This document shows, one piece after another, positions 43,220-54,505 of a DNA stretch of 64,000 nt. Under the pieces are notes generated by a model. It was not told the origin of the DNA. It searched no databases and saw only the letters and a program-made list of their open reading frames with translations. The position numbers and the translations under genes are program-made. This DNA is from Chrysoporthe austroafricana (lineage: Eukaryota; Ascomycota; Sordariomycetes; Diaporthales; Cryphonectriaceae), in NCBI GenBank assembly GCA_001051155.2, contig JYIP02000014.1:281182-345181 (forward strand), given 5' to 3'. Position 1 is the stretch's first letter, and every line of letters starts with the position of its first letter.

Positions 43220-45392
43220 GGTGTCGGTAGGAATTCGTGCTCGGACTAAGGGGTTGCTGCAGGTTCGGGCTGGCGGTAGGAGAGCAGCCGAGCTCTGGCT
43301 ACAAAGAAGGGCGTCACGAGGCCGGCCAGGTGTTGGGACCCTGGATATGGTCTGAGGACTAGAGCGATGTGTCTGGGGCTGCTGGTGATGGTCGCAACAA
43401 CCAGCAACAAACACCACAGCCCGTCGCCGCCAAGTTGGGCTCAAAGAGACCCAAACAAAGGGCCAGTCAAACAGCTGCCAGCAGGATTGTTCCGAGTTGA
43501 GCTGGCCTTATTCTGCATGCGCAGAGAGACACCAATTCTCGTCGCCAGCGAGCCTCACATGAATTACACCTCTTCTTTGCCCGTGTCAGGCCCGTCGGTG
43601 CTTATATTGTGGGTCTGGGGTTGTTCGCTGTGGCGTGGGGTCCTCTAGAAGGCTAGGCGGCGTCGTGAGTGCAGGTGGGTATATGCAAGCTACTACAGGC
43701 GAGTTGGAGGCAGTCGGATGTGTGTGTGCGTGCGTGCGCGAGAGAGAGAGAGAGGAGGAGCACAGAGAGAGAGAGAGAGAAAGAAAGAACAGCTAAGACA
43801 GAGTGAATGGAGCAGGCTCGTGTTTCTGAAGGGAGGAAGAGGGTGTCGAAGAGGCGACAGGCGGGCTTGCTGGGCTTGTTCGTATTGCTCTCTGAAAGGA
43901 GCTGGCTGACCTGTTTTGCTGTTTCCCCGGTTTAGGTGGGCTGGGACCACCACCACCCCCCCCCCGCTGGGGGCTTGTTCCCTGTGGTGTCTACCCAGTA
44001 AGTACTGCCGTGGTATGCGCAGGTAGCAACAGGCCCACGGACGGGGGAGAGGTACTATGCAGCCCGCCTGCTACATACATACAACAGTACCTAATTATGT
44101 AGGCGGCTGGAGGGCGAAGCCGCTAGGCCCGGTTTGGGGGCTGGGATCGCTCGCAGGAAGGCCTCCCTGCCTCTCTCGACTTGTTGATTGGGGGGATCAG
44201 ATCGGATGGCTGGAGGCCCGGGGGATATTATTATTTACTCCCTGGCCGACGACAACAGCAGCAGAGGTGTAGGACGTTCGAGGGCCTCTGTTGGGTGTGA
44301 GCCTGCCTGGATCTATCTTATCCTCCTCCACAGGGGCTGCACCGTCTAGCATAGCATACTACTCGGCCCGAGGATGCGCTTCCAGCGAGTCCTCGCTAGC
44401 ACGCCCCAACTTTTGGGACCACTTGCTCGCTGTCTTAGGTGGTGGGCACGATCTCTGCGACAGACGAAATGGTGACCACGACTGCAATCCACCGAGCCGT
44501 GAGATCTGTGGTGTTATCCCTATACCTCGGAGGATTGTGGCCCGTAAAAGCCACAGCTCGAGTCCTATGTCGCCTCCTGCCTCTCTTCTTGGTCCTCTTT
44601 TCACGATAGACACATAAGATTTGAAGCTTATTTTAAGCCTACTAGGTACTGCTCCTCTCAGCGCTCTGCACGCTCTGCACGGCCCCATCGCCCTCGCAGG
44701 CGCTAGCCCCGCTAGGATCCTGCGCAGATCACCCGCAGCGATGTGGCACCGTGGGTCAGCCCCAGCCTTCTCGCGCCCGTAAAGAGAAAAAGAGGAGGGG
44801 GGGAAGAGAAAAAAAAAGACAAAAGAAGAGTTAGGACACATATGAAGAGGGAAAGAGGATCTATAAAAGATGATATGCCTCTCCTCTTTCTCCTAGCAGG
44901 CTTAGGCGGAGCGAACCCTTCTCCCTGACTTGCATGCCCTTGAAACTACGAACTCGTCTCAGGGCGTGAATCCGATGTTTGTTTCAATCTGAATCTCAAC
45001 CCCTGCGGGGATATGACATCACGCGCTGCTTTGTATTGCTCCACAAGCAGGCGGAGCTGGGACAAGTCTCGCAGACGGTCCAGCACTGCCAGGCCGAGAA
45101 ACCCGTGTCCCATGATCAGCCTACGCCATCCCCTTCTTCTTCTTTTTTCTTTTCTTTTTAGGTTACCTACTTTAAGAATAAGAGACTCTCATTTAGCCCG
45201 TCCCCCCTCCCCCCAAATTTAAACAGTGCATGCAGTCTTGTCCCCAGGCGGGCTTTCCGCGGTTACAAATGATAGCGATTGAATCTCATATATTGATTGA
45301 GCGTAGCGTATCTTCCCCCCCTTTCAGACAACACCTTTTCCGCCCAAGGGTCCATCCAGGCATAGGACAAGTCTTTCTGTCCGCGGCCTGGG
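43220..45392. other. Long promoter/intergenic region with simple repeats
   Basis: Upstream region of the GH17 gene and 3' flank of the epoxide hydrolase, with no gene recognised. It includes TG/CG and GA microsatellites (43719-43785), a C tract near 43957-43968 and purine-rich runs near 44785-44830. Confidence 0.5.
43719..43785 (+). repeat. TG/CG and GA microsatellite
   Basis: Alternating TG/CG bases pass into GA dinucleotide runs at about 43741-43754 and 43764-43780. About 500 bp upstream of the GH17 ATG. Purine-only GA runs are common in fungal promoters. Confidence 0.85.
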
Positions 45393-46370
45393 TCAGTAGT
45401 TCTTGCTCAGCCACCCGACTACCGTCTCCCCAAAGGCCTTCGGGTTCTCGACGTGCCCCCAGTGTGCCCCGTCCAGCATGACGCTTGTCAGCTGCGGCAG
45501 CAGGCCGGCCTGGATGCTGGGGGCCATCGCCTCCGGCCTGCAGAGGACGTCGTCCCTGTACCCCACAAACAGCGTCGGCACGTCGACGACGTTGTTCTCC
45601 GGCCGGCTGTCCCCGTCCTGGTGGCCGAACACCGTGCACTTGTACCAGCACGTCGGGCCCTCGAACCCGTCCCTCTGCATGCGCGCCACGAACACCCGCT
45701 TCATCTCCTCCGTCGCGTACGGCCGCCGCGCCAGGTCGAACCCGGCGCCCCGGCCCTCGATCGCCCGTCGCGTTGCGCCCTCGGCGCAGAGCAGCTCCGC
45801 CCAGCTCTGCGGCGCGTGCAACGCGTCGAAGACGACGTCCGCGTTCGCCCGCAGCAGCCGCGCCCCGTCCTCGGCCGTGAAGAACTTCCAGTACCAGATG
45901 CCCATCCCGAACGCCTTCTCCGTCTGCACGAGCACCGCGTCCAGGTCGAACGGCCCCGTTGCCGTCGGGATATAGCCGACGTTAACCATGGCCAGGCCCG
46001 CCACCCGGCCCGGGCGCTGGTTGTGCAACGCCTGCGCCGCCCGCGAGCCCCAGTCGTGCCCGAAGGAGATCACCCTGTCTAGGCCCTCGGCGTCCAGGAT
46101 GTCGGCGAGGTCTGCGGCGATCCCGCTGGCCTTGTACTGCGCCGGGTCGTCTGGTTTGGACGTGCCGCCGTACCCGAGCATGTCCGGCGCGATGGCCCCG
46201 TAGCCCGCGGGCCGGAGGTGCTGGGTGATGAAGTCCTCCCACTCCGCGGCACAGTCCGGGAAGCCGTGCAGCAGCAGCAGTGTGGGCTTGCCCTCTGCGG
46301 CAGGCGAGACGTAGTACGTGTAGGTGAAGCCGCGTCCGGTGACGACGGTCTTCTTCGTGAGAGAGTCCAT
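45393..46370 (-). CDS. Epoxide hydrolase (alpha/beta-hydrolase fold)
   Basis: A soluble-type epoxide hydrolase of 325 residues that opens epoxides to diols through an aspartyl ester. Motifs are the oxyanion HGFPD after the LLLL strand, the nucleophile loop GHDWGS (Asp106 from the start used here), a cap region, and LDGAHWGHVE with the catalytic His at about 303. The frame opens ten codons earlier at 46400, but the Met at 46370 has a strong context (GCAGCCATGG) and fits the family start. No signal peptide and no intron, so probably cytosolic or peroxisomal; there is no clear targeting tail. Intact, GC-rich. Confidence 0.92.
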   Translation of the reverse strand: MDSLTKKTVVTGRGFTYTYYVSPAAEGKPTLLLLHGFPDCAAEWEDFITQHLRPAGYGAIAPDMLGYGGTSKPDDPAQYKASGIAADLADILDAEGLDRVISFGHDWGSRAAQALHNQRPGRVAGLAMVNVGYIPTATGPFDLDAVLVQTEKAFGMGIWYWKFFTAEDGARLLRANADVVFDALHAPQSWAELLCAEGATRRAIEGRGAGFDLARRPYATEEMKRVFVARMQRDGFEGPTCWYKCTVFGHQDGDSRPENNVVDVPTLFVGYRDDVLCRPEAMAPSIQAGLLPQLTSVMLDGAHWGHVENPKAFGETVVGWLSKNY

Positions 46371-47246
46371 GGCTGCTCCGGGATTTTCTGTGGAGCACAA
46401 GATGTCTGCCTTGACCTGCCTTGGGAATCAAGATAGCGAGAAAGAGAACGAGGGAGGCAGCCTGGTACGGTGGTTTTCGAGCGAGACGCTGAACATGCTG
46501 CGGTGTGTCTTACGGTGCTACGAAGCCTTGGATCCGTGCCGAGGTTCGACTCCGCACGTCAGCTACAGTATGCCCCTCTCACGCATGCTCAGTAAGTCAG
46601 AACACCCACTCATGCCCTGGAGCCAGATGGATACTTGTTACATTCGGGATTATTCTTGGCTGCCTACCTGGCAAATCGTTTTCTATTATACTGAACGCTT
46701 CCTTCGAGAAATCGAGCTAACGTTATGTATTCCCCCCCCCCCCCGAATCTCGTGCTCCATCCGAATCTGCTGTATCTGCTGCAATGAAACGGGCTGAATT
46801 ACCGGCCTTGAAAGCTTCAGATAGTGGATTGCATCTCCATAGGACTTTACAATAGTATCAACACCCAGAAATTTCTTGACAACAGTGGATCCGCGGCCGC
46901 GATGCTCGAACGTGACGACTTCCCAGGCCCGGGTCACAGGAGGTTGCAGGGCGAATTCCCATGTACCTCTCCAAATTATAACAGCAGGCTGCCTACTCCC
47001 AATGCACTAGCATCTGAAGAGCGCCGCTATTTCCTCTTGCCCGTCCCATATCTCCATAGTTTCCAATTTTAGCATCTTTATGGCCGCTACTGCCACTACC
47101 TGGAGCATGTTGCTAATCTCGGTCAGGCTCTCATCGATTGAAATTTCCGAAAAATACGAGTCTCCGTAATTTTTTTAGCGGCGAGCATCTCGAAGAGCGA
47201 TTCGTAAGCTACATCAAAGATGAGGATTGGTGGGTAGCCTGCCAGG
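46371..47246. other. Intergenic interval
   Basis: No supported gene. A 13-14 base C run lies near 46733-46744. A B-box-like GGTTCGACTCC at about 46542 was examined for a tRNA and rejected because no cloverleaf forms. Confidence 0.45.
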
Positions 47247-48499
47247 CTAATAGCCTCGTCTGGGAGCTCTACCACTCCGCCCCTCTGATTTTTGCCCCTT
47301 CCAGAACGACAACATTATCCGAGTGAATTCCCGTAGGTCATCCTCGTCGGGCGAGTCTTGTAAGCCGGCCTTTGCGGCGCTTGCGCCCAGTCGTCCCAGA
47401 TATGAGTGCATAACCCTTGTAACCCCATCCATCTGCCGCACTGCTTCGGCGACACGACCTAGGGCAGTCAGACATCCTTCGTCCAGCTGTACCTCCACTT
47501 TAGAAACGCGATCTCACCCCTGTGCCGGATGATGCTCAGGAACTCCCTCTCCTTCTCGTTGATCTCGCGCTCCCTCTGGTTGGTGATCCTGCAGAGGAAG
47601 TCGTCTATATCCTGGATATTTGTCCGCATTTTTTCGAGAAGCCCTAGGAATCGTTCCGATTTCTTCTGGAGTTGGGGTACAAACCTTTTGTTATTCTCTG
47701 CCCAAGAAAAATATACTTCGCGGGCCTTCTTGAGAACCTCAACCGGCCCCTTTTTCTGCATTAGGACGTGGTGCCAAGAAGTATAGTTTAGGTCGCGTTC
47801 GACCCCACCGAACCCTGTCAAAGAGACTGCCCAGCGTGCCGAGGAGGAGCTTGCCATGATCTCTGATCCGACGGCCAGCTCGCTAGGCCATTTGTTTATC
47901 TCATGTTGGAAGGAACGAAGCGTATTGAGGGCATCCACAAAGGCCTCGAATCCCGGCAATCGTTTTATTTCAGGATCATAAACTATCCCACTCGTCTCGT
48001 GAAACGCTTCAAAGTAAGAGTTGCTTAAATTTCTGAGCTGCTTCGCAGCAGCTTCGAGCCCGGGCTCTACACGCGGGCTGAAAGTATCCGAAATAAGGTC
48101 CGCGCAAGTTGATGGGTAAAGATCATGGCTCGCAGCATAGTGACAGGAATCCGTTGCTGTAGTAGATGGACAGGAGAACGACGGTTGCCACGGAGATGTT
48201 TCCCTCAGGGAGAGCGGGACCAGGGCAAGAGCGAAGAGCAGCAAGAATACCCAGGCTGTGCCCAGGGGTCTCCTCACCTCGTCAAGGATGTTATCGGCCC
48301 TCCTGTTGGCGCTGGTCCTTCCCACGTCTCCCGCGCTCTCCTGTCCGCTCCTGCGCGAGCGGCTTTCCGTGGTGCCGGGGAGGTCGAGCTGTCGCCTGCG
48401 CTGTCTCTGCTGGTCTGCGGGGGGGGGGCCTTGCACGTACGCGTCTTGGACATCGAATCTCCCTGCTGGCCAGGATTGGGCCTGGCTCGCTCCTTTCAT
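47247..48499 (-). CDS. Single-pass membrane protein with coiled-coil region, apparent frameshift
   Basis: Unrecognised protein. The first frame (48499-47468) has a basic, Arg/Gln-rich N-terminus, one hydrophobic helix at residues 81-98 (TAWVFLLLFALALVPLSL), a lumenal or outer part with Cys pairs, and a helical C-part rich in Glu/Lys/Arg (NQREREINEKEREF) likely to coil. It stops at 47468, but a second frame with strong coding character (LGRVAEAVRQMDGVTRVMHS) overlaps it and runs to 47247. A one-base shift near 47498 would join the two; no good intron does so. Either a recent frameshift, a sequencing error, or a natural end with a chance open frame. No neighbour hints at function. Confidence 0.55.
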
Positions 48500-51400
48500 T
48501 CTTGTGTGTGTATTACTCAGGCTCTAAAGGGAAGCGTCAACAAATTTATCTCGGGTTCTACTGAGGTGAAAAGGTGTGTCAGTCGGGGCAAGATGGGGGG
48601 TTGGGCTGAGGAGAGAAGGGAAACACAAAACCAGCCCAGCTTGCTCGCGCTGGTGCATGGATATATATCCAACCCCTCTACTAGGCGGCGCGGTTCAAAA
48701 GAGCGCAGATGCCGTCGCCTACAGCCAGCGACCTGCGCACAAAGGGGATGAGCGTACAAAGGCACGAGCCGCTCTGCTTCTTTTCCACAGCTCAACAAAG
48801 CAAACTACCTACCTAGTCTTTGCATGATCGCCCAACGCCACTTCTACGTGTGGAGAGAGATAAAAGAGGAGGGGGCGGGGGCTCACAATGGTGTTTCCTA
48901 TTTTTAAGACGGCCCAGCCGGTTGGGGAGGGCGGGTGGATTGCCGTCCGGCGTCGCGATCACGACCCGCATCCCGCTGTTGTGTAACAGGAGCAAGTAGG
49001 CCAGGTCGTGGTATGGATGTACTCACTCGTGACACCTTTGGCCCGCACGTAGGCTCGGAGACAAGGTGAGTGAGCAGCAGGAGGAGGAAGAAGAAGAGGG
49101 AGATCTTCGTGTCAGGAGGAAGCAGCCCGCCAGTCCTTCCCGCTCTCCATCTCCAGCACGCAGAGCGTGTAGGTGAGGAGGGGATGAAATGACGTGCGCC
49201 CGGGAAGGGAAAGAGAAATAGAAGGGGAGGGTAGATAGAGTCTGGCCCAGCGGTCCACGCAAGTCAAGCATATTCAAGCAACTCGACAAATCAATAAATT
49301 AAATGCATCGAGATACCCTTCCAAGAGAATGAGCGGCTAATAATATAAACAACCGACTTGCAAGTAGATCAATAAATTTTTAATATTGATTCGTAAGTTC
49401 GTATAAACTCAATGTGATTCATTTTAAATACAGTCATCAAATTCTCTCCTATGCTGGCTACGGGGGGAAACTGCAGACCTCTGTAGACGTCCACAGGCAT
49501 TCCTAGACTCTTTTTTTCTGAAGCGCTCCTAGACGTCCCCAAATGTCCTCACCGTTACGATACTGTGCTTGCCTGTCAACTTACTTGCTCTGCTGTAGAT
49601 CCACCTGCCGACCTCCTTCCCGAGAACGACTGGTGGCATCTGCGTACTTACAGAGTCAGTCCGCCACAAATCAACGCAGGAATAATGCCCACCACGTAGC
49701 CCCAAGAGGTCGAATATGTGCTTCACGCCACGCCACTGATACATTGGCTGATTGACAAGAGACCAAAAGAAAACCCCCACCGATTTTGGAATTGGATGGG
49801 TGGATGAGGAGCCGGGCCCGGGAAGAGGGCAGCCAGCTGCCGCAGCTGTTGCAGCCTCCCAGAGGCGACTGATCTTGCGTCTCCCCTCCCCGAAATGACG
49901 GCCAGACTAGCTAGCTAACGTAGACAGCGACTAGATGCTCAGCCCCTATGCTCAAGCTCTAATATAATCACGCCGCTTTGTTCCTAGCACGTCTTGGTCG
50001 TCCCCAACGAACAGGAGGACGGAGGTGTAACGGGTAGTTTTTGCGTGCCCCTATTAATTCCAGTTTCCCTTTGCAGCAATTTTACTTTTTTTTCCTTAGA
50101 GAGAGTGAGTTTGAATGAGAGACAAATGAAAAGTTCGAGCCCGACTGCAATTCTAACACTCTACTGAGCCTCGTTGCCTCGCCTTTTCCCTGCCGATGAA
50201 GTATGGGCGGGGAGGCACTGGGAGGGACACGCACAGCGAGCGGATCCTCCGCACAAAAGCAGCGGACCTCCCTTCCTCCTTGTCTTGTAAGTAAATAGGG
50301 AAGGCCCGCTCGCCTATGCATAGGAGAAGAGCATACTCAATAATTCATCGTTTGACTATATGTTTCAGCAGCAACAAATCGGGGGGGGGGTTCGTGGTGC
50401 GAAAAAGTCTTCTCCGACTCTCTATTACTCGAGAAGCAGTCCAGTATTTTGATCTTGGAAGTCCTGATTTATGCTGACTCCAGACTACGAAGGGGAATCC
50501 CAAGGGCCGCCAGTGGATGAATTGTATCTAGTAAATTGTACATCTGCTACTGAGTGCGCTCTTTCGTAGCCGGAGTCGTGAGCACGGTAGGCAGGCATCT
50601 AGCCAGGGAAGGGATTCCCTGACGCGCACACAGAGTTGTGCTTGCTCGCCAAGTACTCCGGTTAGTGATGGGCCCACTCACCAGCCGGGCAGTACGAGTT
50701 ATTTGCACGTGGCCCCAGTGACACGCGGGTGACTGTGCATGTTCCGGCGCCTCCGGCTTGCTGCGACACGGGCGGGCTGTCAGGCTCCGAAGGCCTCGTC
50801 GCCCGCGGCCGAGGCTTGTCCAGGAAGCAATGATTCCATACGCAGGCCGTCGGGGAATACGTCCATACACCAGGAGGATTGATTGCGTGTCTCCTTTGGC
50901 AGCCTTGCAGGTGTACGACGTCTGTCCCAAACAAATACGTTTTGCAGTGTAAGTGTTAGGGTTCTAGTGCGGCCTAGGGCACCAGCACTAACAGCACGCA
51001 CCTCTTGAGTTTATCCTCCATTATCGCCGGGTCTCGCCACCGTAACCGCCAATGGGGTTGCGGGCGATTGTGGGCCCAAGGATCTAAAGCACAGCGGCAG
51101 GATGGCACATGGTTTTACGTGAGGGTGGGGCGCCCGAAAGGGGGGGGGGGTTTACATCATGCTTGATGCCCGATCGATGATGTTCTCGGGATACAGAACA
51201 AGCCCGCGTTTTACCTACTAGTACGATGAACACTCCCCTTTGCTCCCGCTCTACCACGTCCCACCCTCTAGAGGTTGTCTTATCAGTTTCTCCGACTCCC
51301 TCAAGGGCTTGCGACTTGCTGCGGTGGATCGGACAGAGCCCCGGCCCGGCCGAGCAGAGACTAAGAGAACTCCCATCCTTGCCAGCCGTTTTTGCCGCTT

Positions 51401-51660
51401 CTCCCTGGCCTCCGGGTCTCGAGCGCAGTACGAAGCTGCCTCGCTACCGTACCCGCTTTCCTCTTGCGTGATTTGTAATGCCGTCATCGCTGGGTGTAAC
51501 GCCGAAACTTTCCAGGCCCGCCCCCCACAAGCCCCTCGGCGTTTGCCTGTGGGCAGCAGCATCGTCGCTAGCCTTCAAATATCCTCCGGGGACGCGTGCC
51601 AGGAGGAGTGTCCCCGCAGCCCGTCCCATCACGTCCTCCTCAATCTGCCGCTCAGCAGCC
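48500..51660. other. Long gene-free interval with G-runs
   Basis: More than 3 kb without a supported gene. The only structure seen is homopolymer G runs at about 48421-48429 (just inside the neighbouring gene), 50382-50391 and 51140-51150, GA/CT-rich patches near 49030-49100, and an AT-rich patch at 49290-49440. The last 400 bases are the pyrimidine-rich leader of the aldo-keto reductase gene. Confidence 0.45.
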
Positions 51661-52857
51661 ATGTCTCAACCAACCGTCCGCACGGCCTACGAGCCCAAGA
51701 ACATGAAGTTCAATTATCTAGGCAATACCGGCCTTAAGGTCTCCGCCTTCTCCCTCGGTGGCTGGCTCACCTACGGAGGCACCCAGAAGGGCTCCGTCGT
51801 GAAGGACTGCCTGCAGGCCGCCTGGGACAATGGCATCGTGAGTCCTCCTCCCTTCCCCCCCCCCCCGGGTGAGATCCCTCGCTTCATGGGGCCCTGCCCT
51901 GCCCTGCCCTGCCCTGCCCTGGCATGCCAGAACCACAACCGCTGACCGGCTCGTGATCGCTTCTCCTCGCCTCAGCAAACCTTCGACACCGCCGAGACCT
52001 ATGCCAACGGCGCTTGCGAGGTCGAGATGGGCAGCGCCCTGAAGCAGCTCGACTGGCCCCGCGACGAGTACGTCCTCATCACCAAGATCTTCTTCGGCAC
52101 GGGGCGCAAGGAGCCCAACACCCGCGGCCTGTCGCGCAAGCACGTCTGCGAGGGCCTCAAGGCCAGCCTGGCCCGCCTGCAGACCCCCTACGTCGACGTC
52201 GTCTTCGCCCACCGGCCCGACGTCGGCACCCCCATGCTCGAGATCGTCGAGGGCTTCACCCAGTGCATCCGCAACCTCAACCTGGCCTACTACTGGGGCA
52301 CCTCGGAGTGGAGCGCAAGCCAGATCACCGAGGCCACTCGCCTGGCCGAGAAGCATAACCTGATCGCCCCCATCGCCGAGCAGCCCCAGTACAACGTTTT
52401 CCACCGCGAGAGGTTCGAGGTCGAGTACAAGCCCATCTTTGAGCAGTTCGGCTACGGCACCACCATCTGGAGCCCCCTCGCTAGCGGCCTGCTCACGGGC
52501 AAGTACAACGACGGCATCCCCGAGAACTCGCGCCTCGCCACCAACAAGGCCTTCTTCGAGCACGCCATCAAGAACCTCCAGACTGACGAGGGCATGGCCA
52601 AGATCGAGAAGGTCAAGAAGCTGACCAAGATCGCCGAGCGGCTGGGCGGGAACCCCTCGCAGCTGGCCCTCGCCTGGGCTGCGAATAACCCCAACGTGTC
52701 CACGGTCATCCTGGGTGCTACCAAGGTCGAGCAGATCCACGACAACTGCAAGGCGCTGGCGATGATCGACAAGCTGACCCCCGAGGTCATGGAGGAGATC
52801 GAGGGCGTCCTGGACAACAAGCCCAAGCCGGCGGCGGACTGGGGCCGAGGGAGGTGA
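51661..52857 (+). CDS. Aldo-keto reductase, Kv-channel beta-subunit type
   Basis: NADPH-dependent aldo-keto reductase of the AKR6-like branch (voltage-gated K+ channel beta-subunit relatives), a cytosolic oxidoreductase. Exons 51661-51837 and 51976-52857 join in phase 0 over a 138-bp intron (GTGAGT to CTCAG, branch CTGAC) to 352 residues. The catalytic tetrad is Asp63 and Tyr68 in [10 protein letters not shown], Lys96 in LITKIFFG, and His138 in VVFAHRPD. The cofactor-binding end shows [12 protein letters not shown] and [12 protein letters not shown]. Codon use is very GC-rich, suggesting high expression. The substrate is unknown. It stands alone with wide flanks. Confidence 0.95.
51892..51921 (+). 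repeat. (CCCTG)6 pentanucleotide repeat inside an intron
   Basis: Six perfect CCCTG units lie in the aldo-keto reductase intron, 30 bases downstream of a C10 tract. They explain the intron's unusual length (138 bp against 45-70 elsewhere). Confidence 0.9.
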
Positions 52858-53821
52858 ATGTACCCGCCGCTGGCGAGGATGTGTTGACGAGGCCAGTCCG
52901 GCTCACATGTTTGTAGACACGCAAAACAGAAGAAGCCCAAATCAAAGCTATGAAGACTTCTGCGACCCGATCATTAGTATCAGGAACCCGTTGATTTCAA
53001 AGCCCGTGACAGTGCTTGGAAAGAGCTGGGCTGCGTGGGGGAGGGGGAGACCATCATGCGGTAACGTATGTCTCATAATTAGTCACTAGGAGTAGCCCAA
53101 CCACGAAGGCAAAAGGCCTGAGGACGGCCGTGGAGTTCAACATCCTCAAGGTTCGGAAAGAAAGCCTAGAGTGAAATGCACATTCAGCCTGGAGCTGGCA
53201 GATATGCTCTGAGATTCGATGTGAACTCACTACAACTAGCTGCGGTAATTATCGCATCTGACTGTGCCCGAGCTATCGCACACAGGAGATGATCTTCGTA
53301 GTCAGTAAAATCCGGCTTCAGCTTCTTCCCGTCTTCGTCTTTGCCCATCCGTATTTCCTCCACACACATCTGAGTCTCTGCTCTCTTTCGGCCCTGTAAA
53401 TTCAAGTCGCTATATTGCCTTTGCGTTCGGCGCATTCAGGAAAGTGCTTGGAGCACGTCATCAATGATTAATTTGTATGCACCTGCCCCCGCCCCCCCCA
53501 AAAAAAATAAGTGGTCAAGCACGTCGAAACGCTCATGCAAAAGCTCATGGGGATATTGACAGGTTGCAGTCACAGCCGCTAACCGGCCGCTGTATCAACG
53601 ATCTAGTATAGTGCTGACACGAGCAGACCGAGGCCAAAGGAGCTACTTGGCCAGTCCGGAAATCCCGGGCACAGTATAGGATTGCGAGGCGGCAGGGTTG
53701 AGAGCGTATTTCAAGCTACTGATGGGTATCACAGCCGAGAAGCCACCGCAGCCCCCCCCCCCCATCCGTCACTCTGGCTTCTTAATAGGAGGGAGCCTTC
53801 GTCGTAGACGCCCCCGCCTGC
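52858..53821. other. Intergenic interval
   Basis: No supported gene. A minus-strand frame of 83 codons (53184-53435), acidic-basic mixed and without a proper ATG at its start, has no recognised family. C runs occur at about 53488-53499 and 53753-53764. Confidence 0.45.
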
Positions 53822-54505
53822 CTACTGAGCCTTCCACCGAACCCCGCTCACCCATGACGCGAAGCTCCTGACCTCGTCGGCCTTCAACAATCTGTCCACG
53901 GTGAAGTAGCTCCTCGCGAGGTCCTCGTGGCTCGCGAAGCAGTGTACGAAGGAGTGACACGCCTGGCACATCCACGCCACGTTCTGGAGGTCCTCCTCGC
54001 GGTGCCAGCCCCGCTGAACTGTCTTAGTGTGCACGAATCGCGGTATAAGGTAGTAGTACGTAATGGCCATCCAGTTCCGGCTGCACAGCTCGCACATGGT
54101 GACCCTCCCGCCGGTGGCCGCCGGCGCCTGGGGAGGGGCAGTGATGGCGGAGAGGTAGGAGGTCAAGACTGGCGCAAGGAAGGTGGTCACATCCTCAGCT
54201 GGGGCGTTGATGATGTTGTACGCGACGAGGGACTCCGCGGGGTTCGGGTTGAGGGTTTCGAGGATGTCACCGCGCTCTGCCAGGTCGTTACCGGTCAGCG
54301 GCAGGGTGTACCTCTCCTGCAGCGACGGGGTATCGGTCCAGATCCTATGCGTGATAGTCTGCAGCTCCAGCTGGAGGCTGTGAATGGCCAAGGTTGCTGT
54401 GTAGTCTATGAACTCGGCCATCTCCTCGGAATCCCCCGGAGACACGTCAAACTCATCTTCTCGGGGGCGGGGGCAGTGGTAGTGCGTCTCGGGCCTGCTG
54501 GTCAC
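53822..54505 (-). CDS. HNH-type nuclease domain protein
   Basis: A 227-residue protein of a fungal family with an HNH-like zinc/nuclease fold at the C-terminus. The motif runs MCELCSRNWMAITYYYLIPRFVH, then WMCQACHSFVHCFASHEDLA, supplying the CxxC pair, a central His-containing beta-hairpin region and the C..CH pair. In close relatives the first catalytic His sits in HHLIP; here that position reads YYLIP, so activity may be reduced or lost. The N-terminal half is acidic and helical without a known domain. Single exon, no signal or TM. Role unknown, possibly nucleic-acid related. Confidence 0.75.
   Translation of the reverse strand: MTSRPETHYHCPRPREDEFDVSPGDSEEMAEFIDYTATLAIHSLQLELQTITHRIWTDTPSLQERYTLPLTGNDLAERGDILETLNPNPAESLVAYNIINAPAEDVTTFLAPVLTSYLSAITAPPQAPAATGGRVTMCELCSRNWMAITYYYLIPRFVHTKTVQRGWHREEDLQNVAWMCQACHSFVHCFASHEDLARSYFTVDRLLKADEVRSFASWVSGVRWKAQ

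Noticed and set aside
43220..43444. 75-codon N-terminal extension of the GH17 gene
   Set aside because: The family start MPRYYYESEEG begins at 43219 and the extension lacks resemblance; it is most likely the 5' leader.
45453..46082. 209-codon plus-strand frame opposite the epoxide hydrolase
   Set aside because: Shadow frame; composition is Arg/Pro/His-rich low complexity.
46520..46580. tRNA-like B box GGTTCGACTCC
   Set aside because: The expected T-stem, acceptor stem and anticodon arm do not pair around it; the match is only to the loop consensus.
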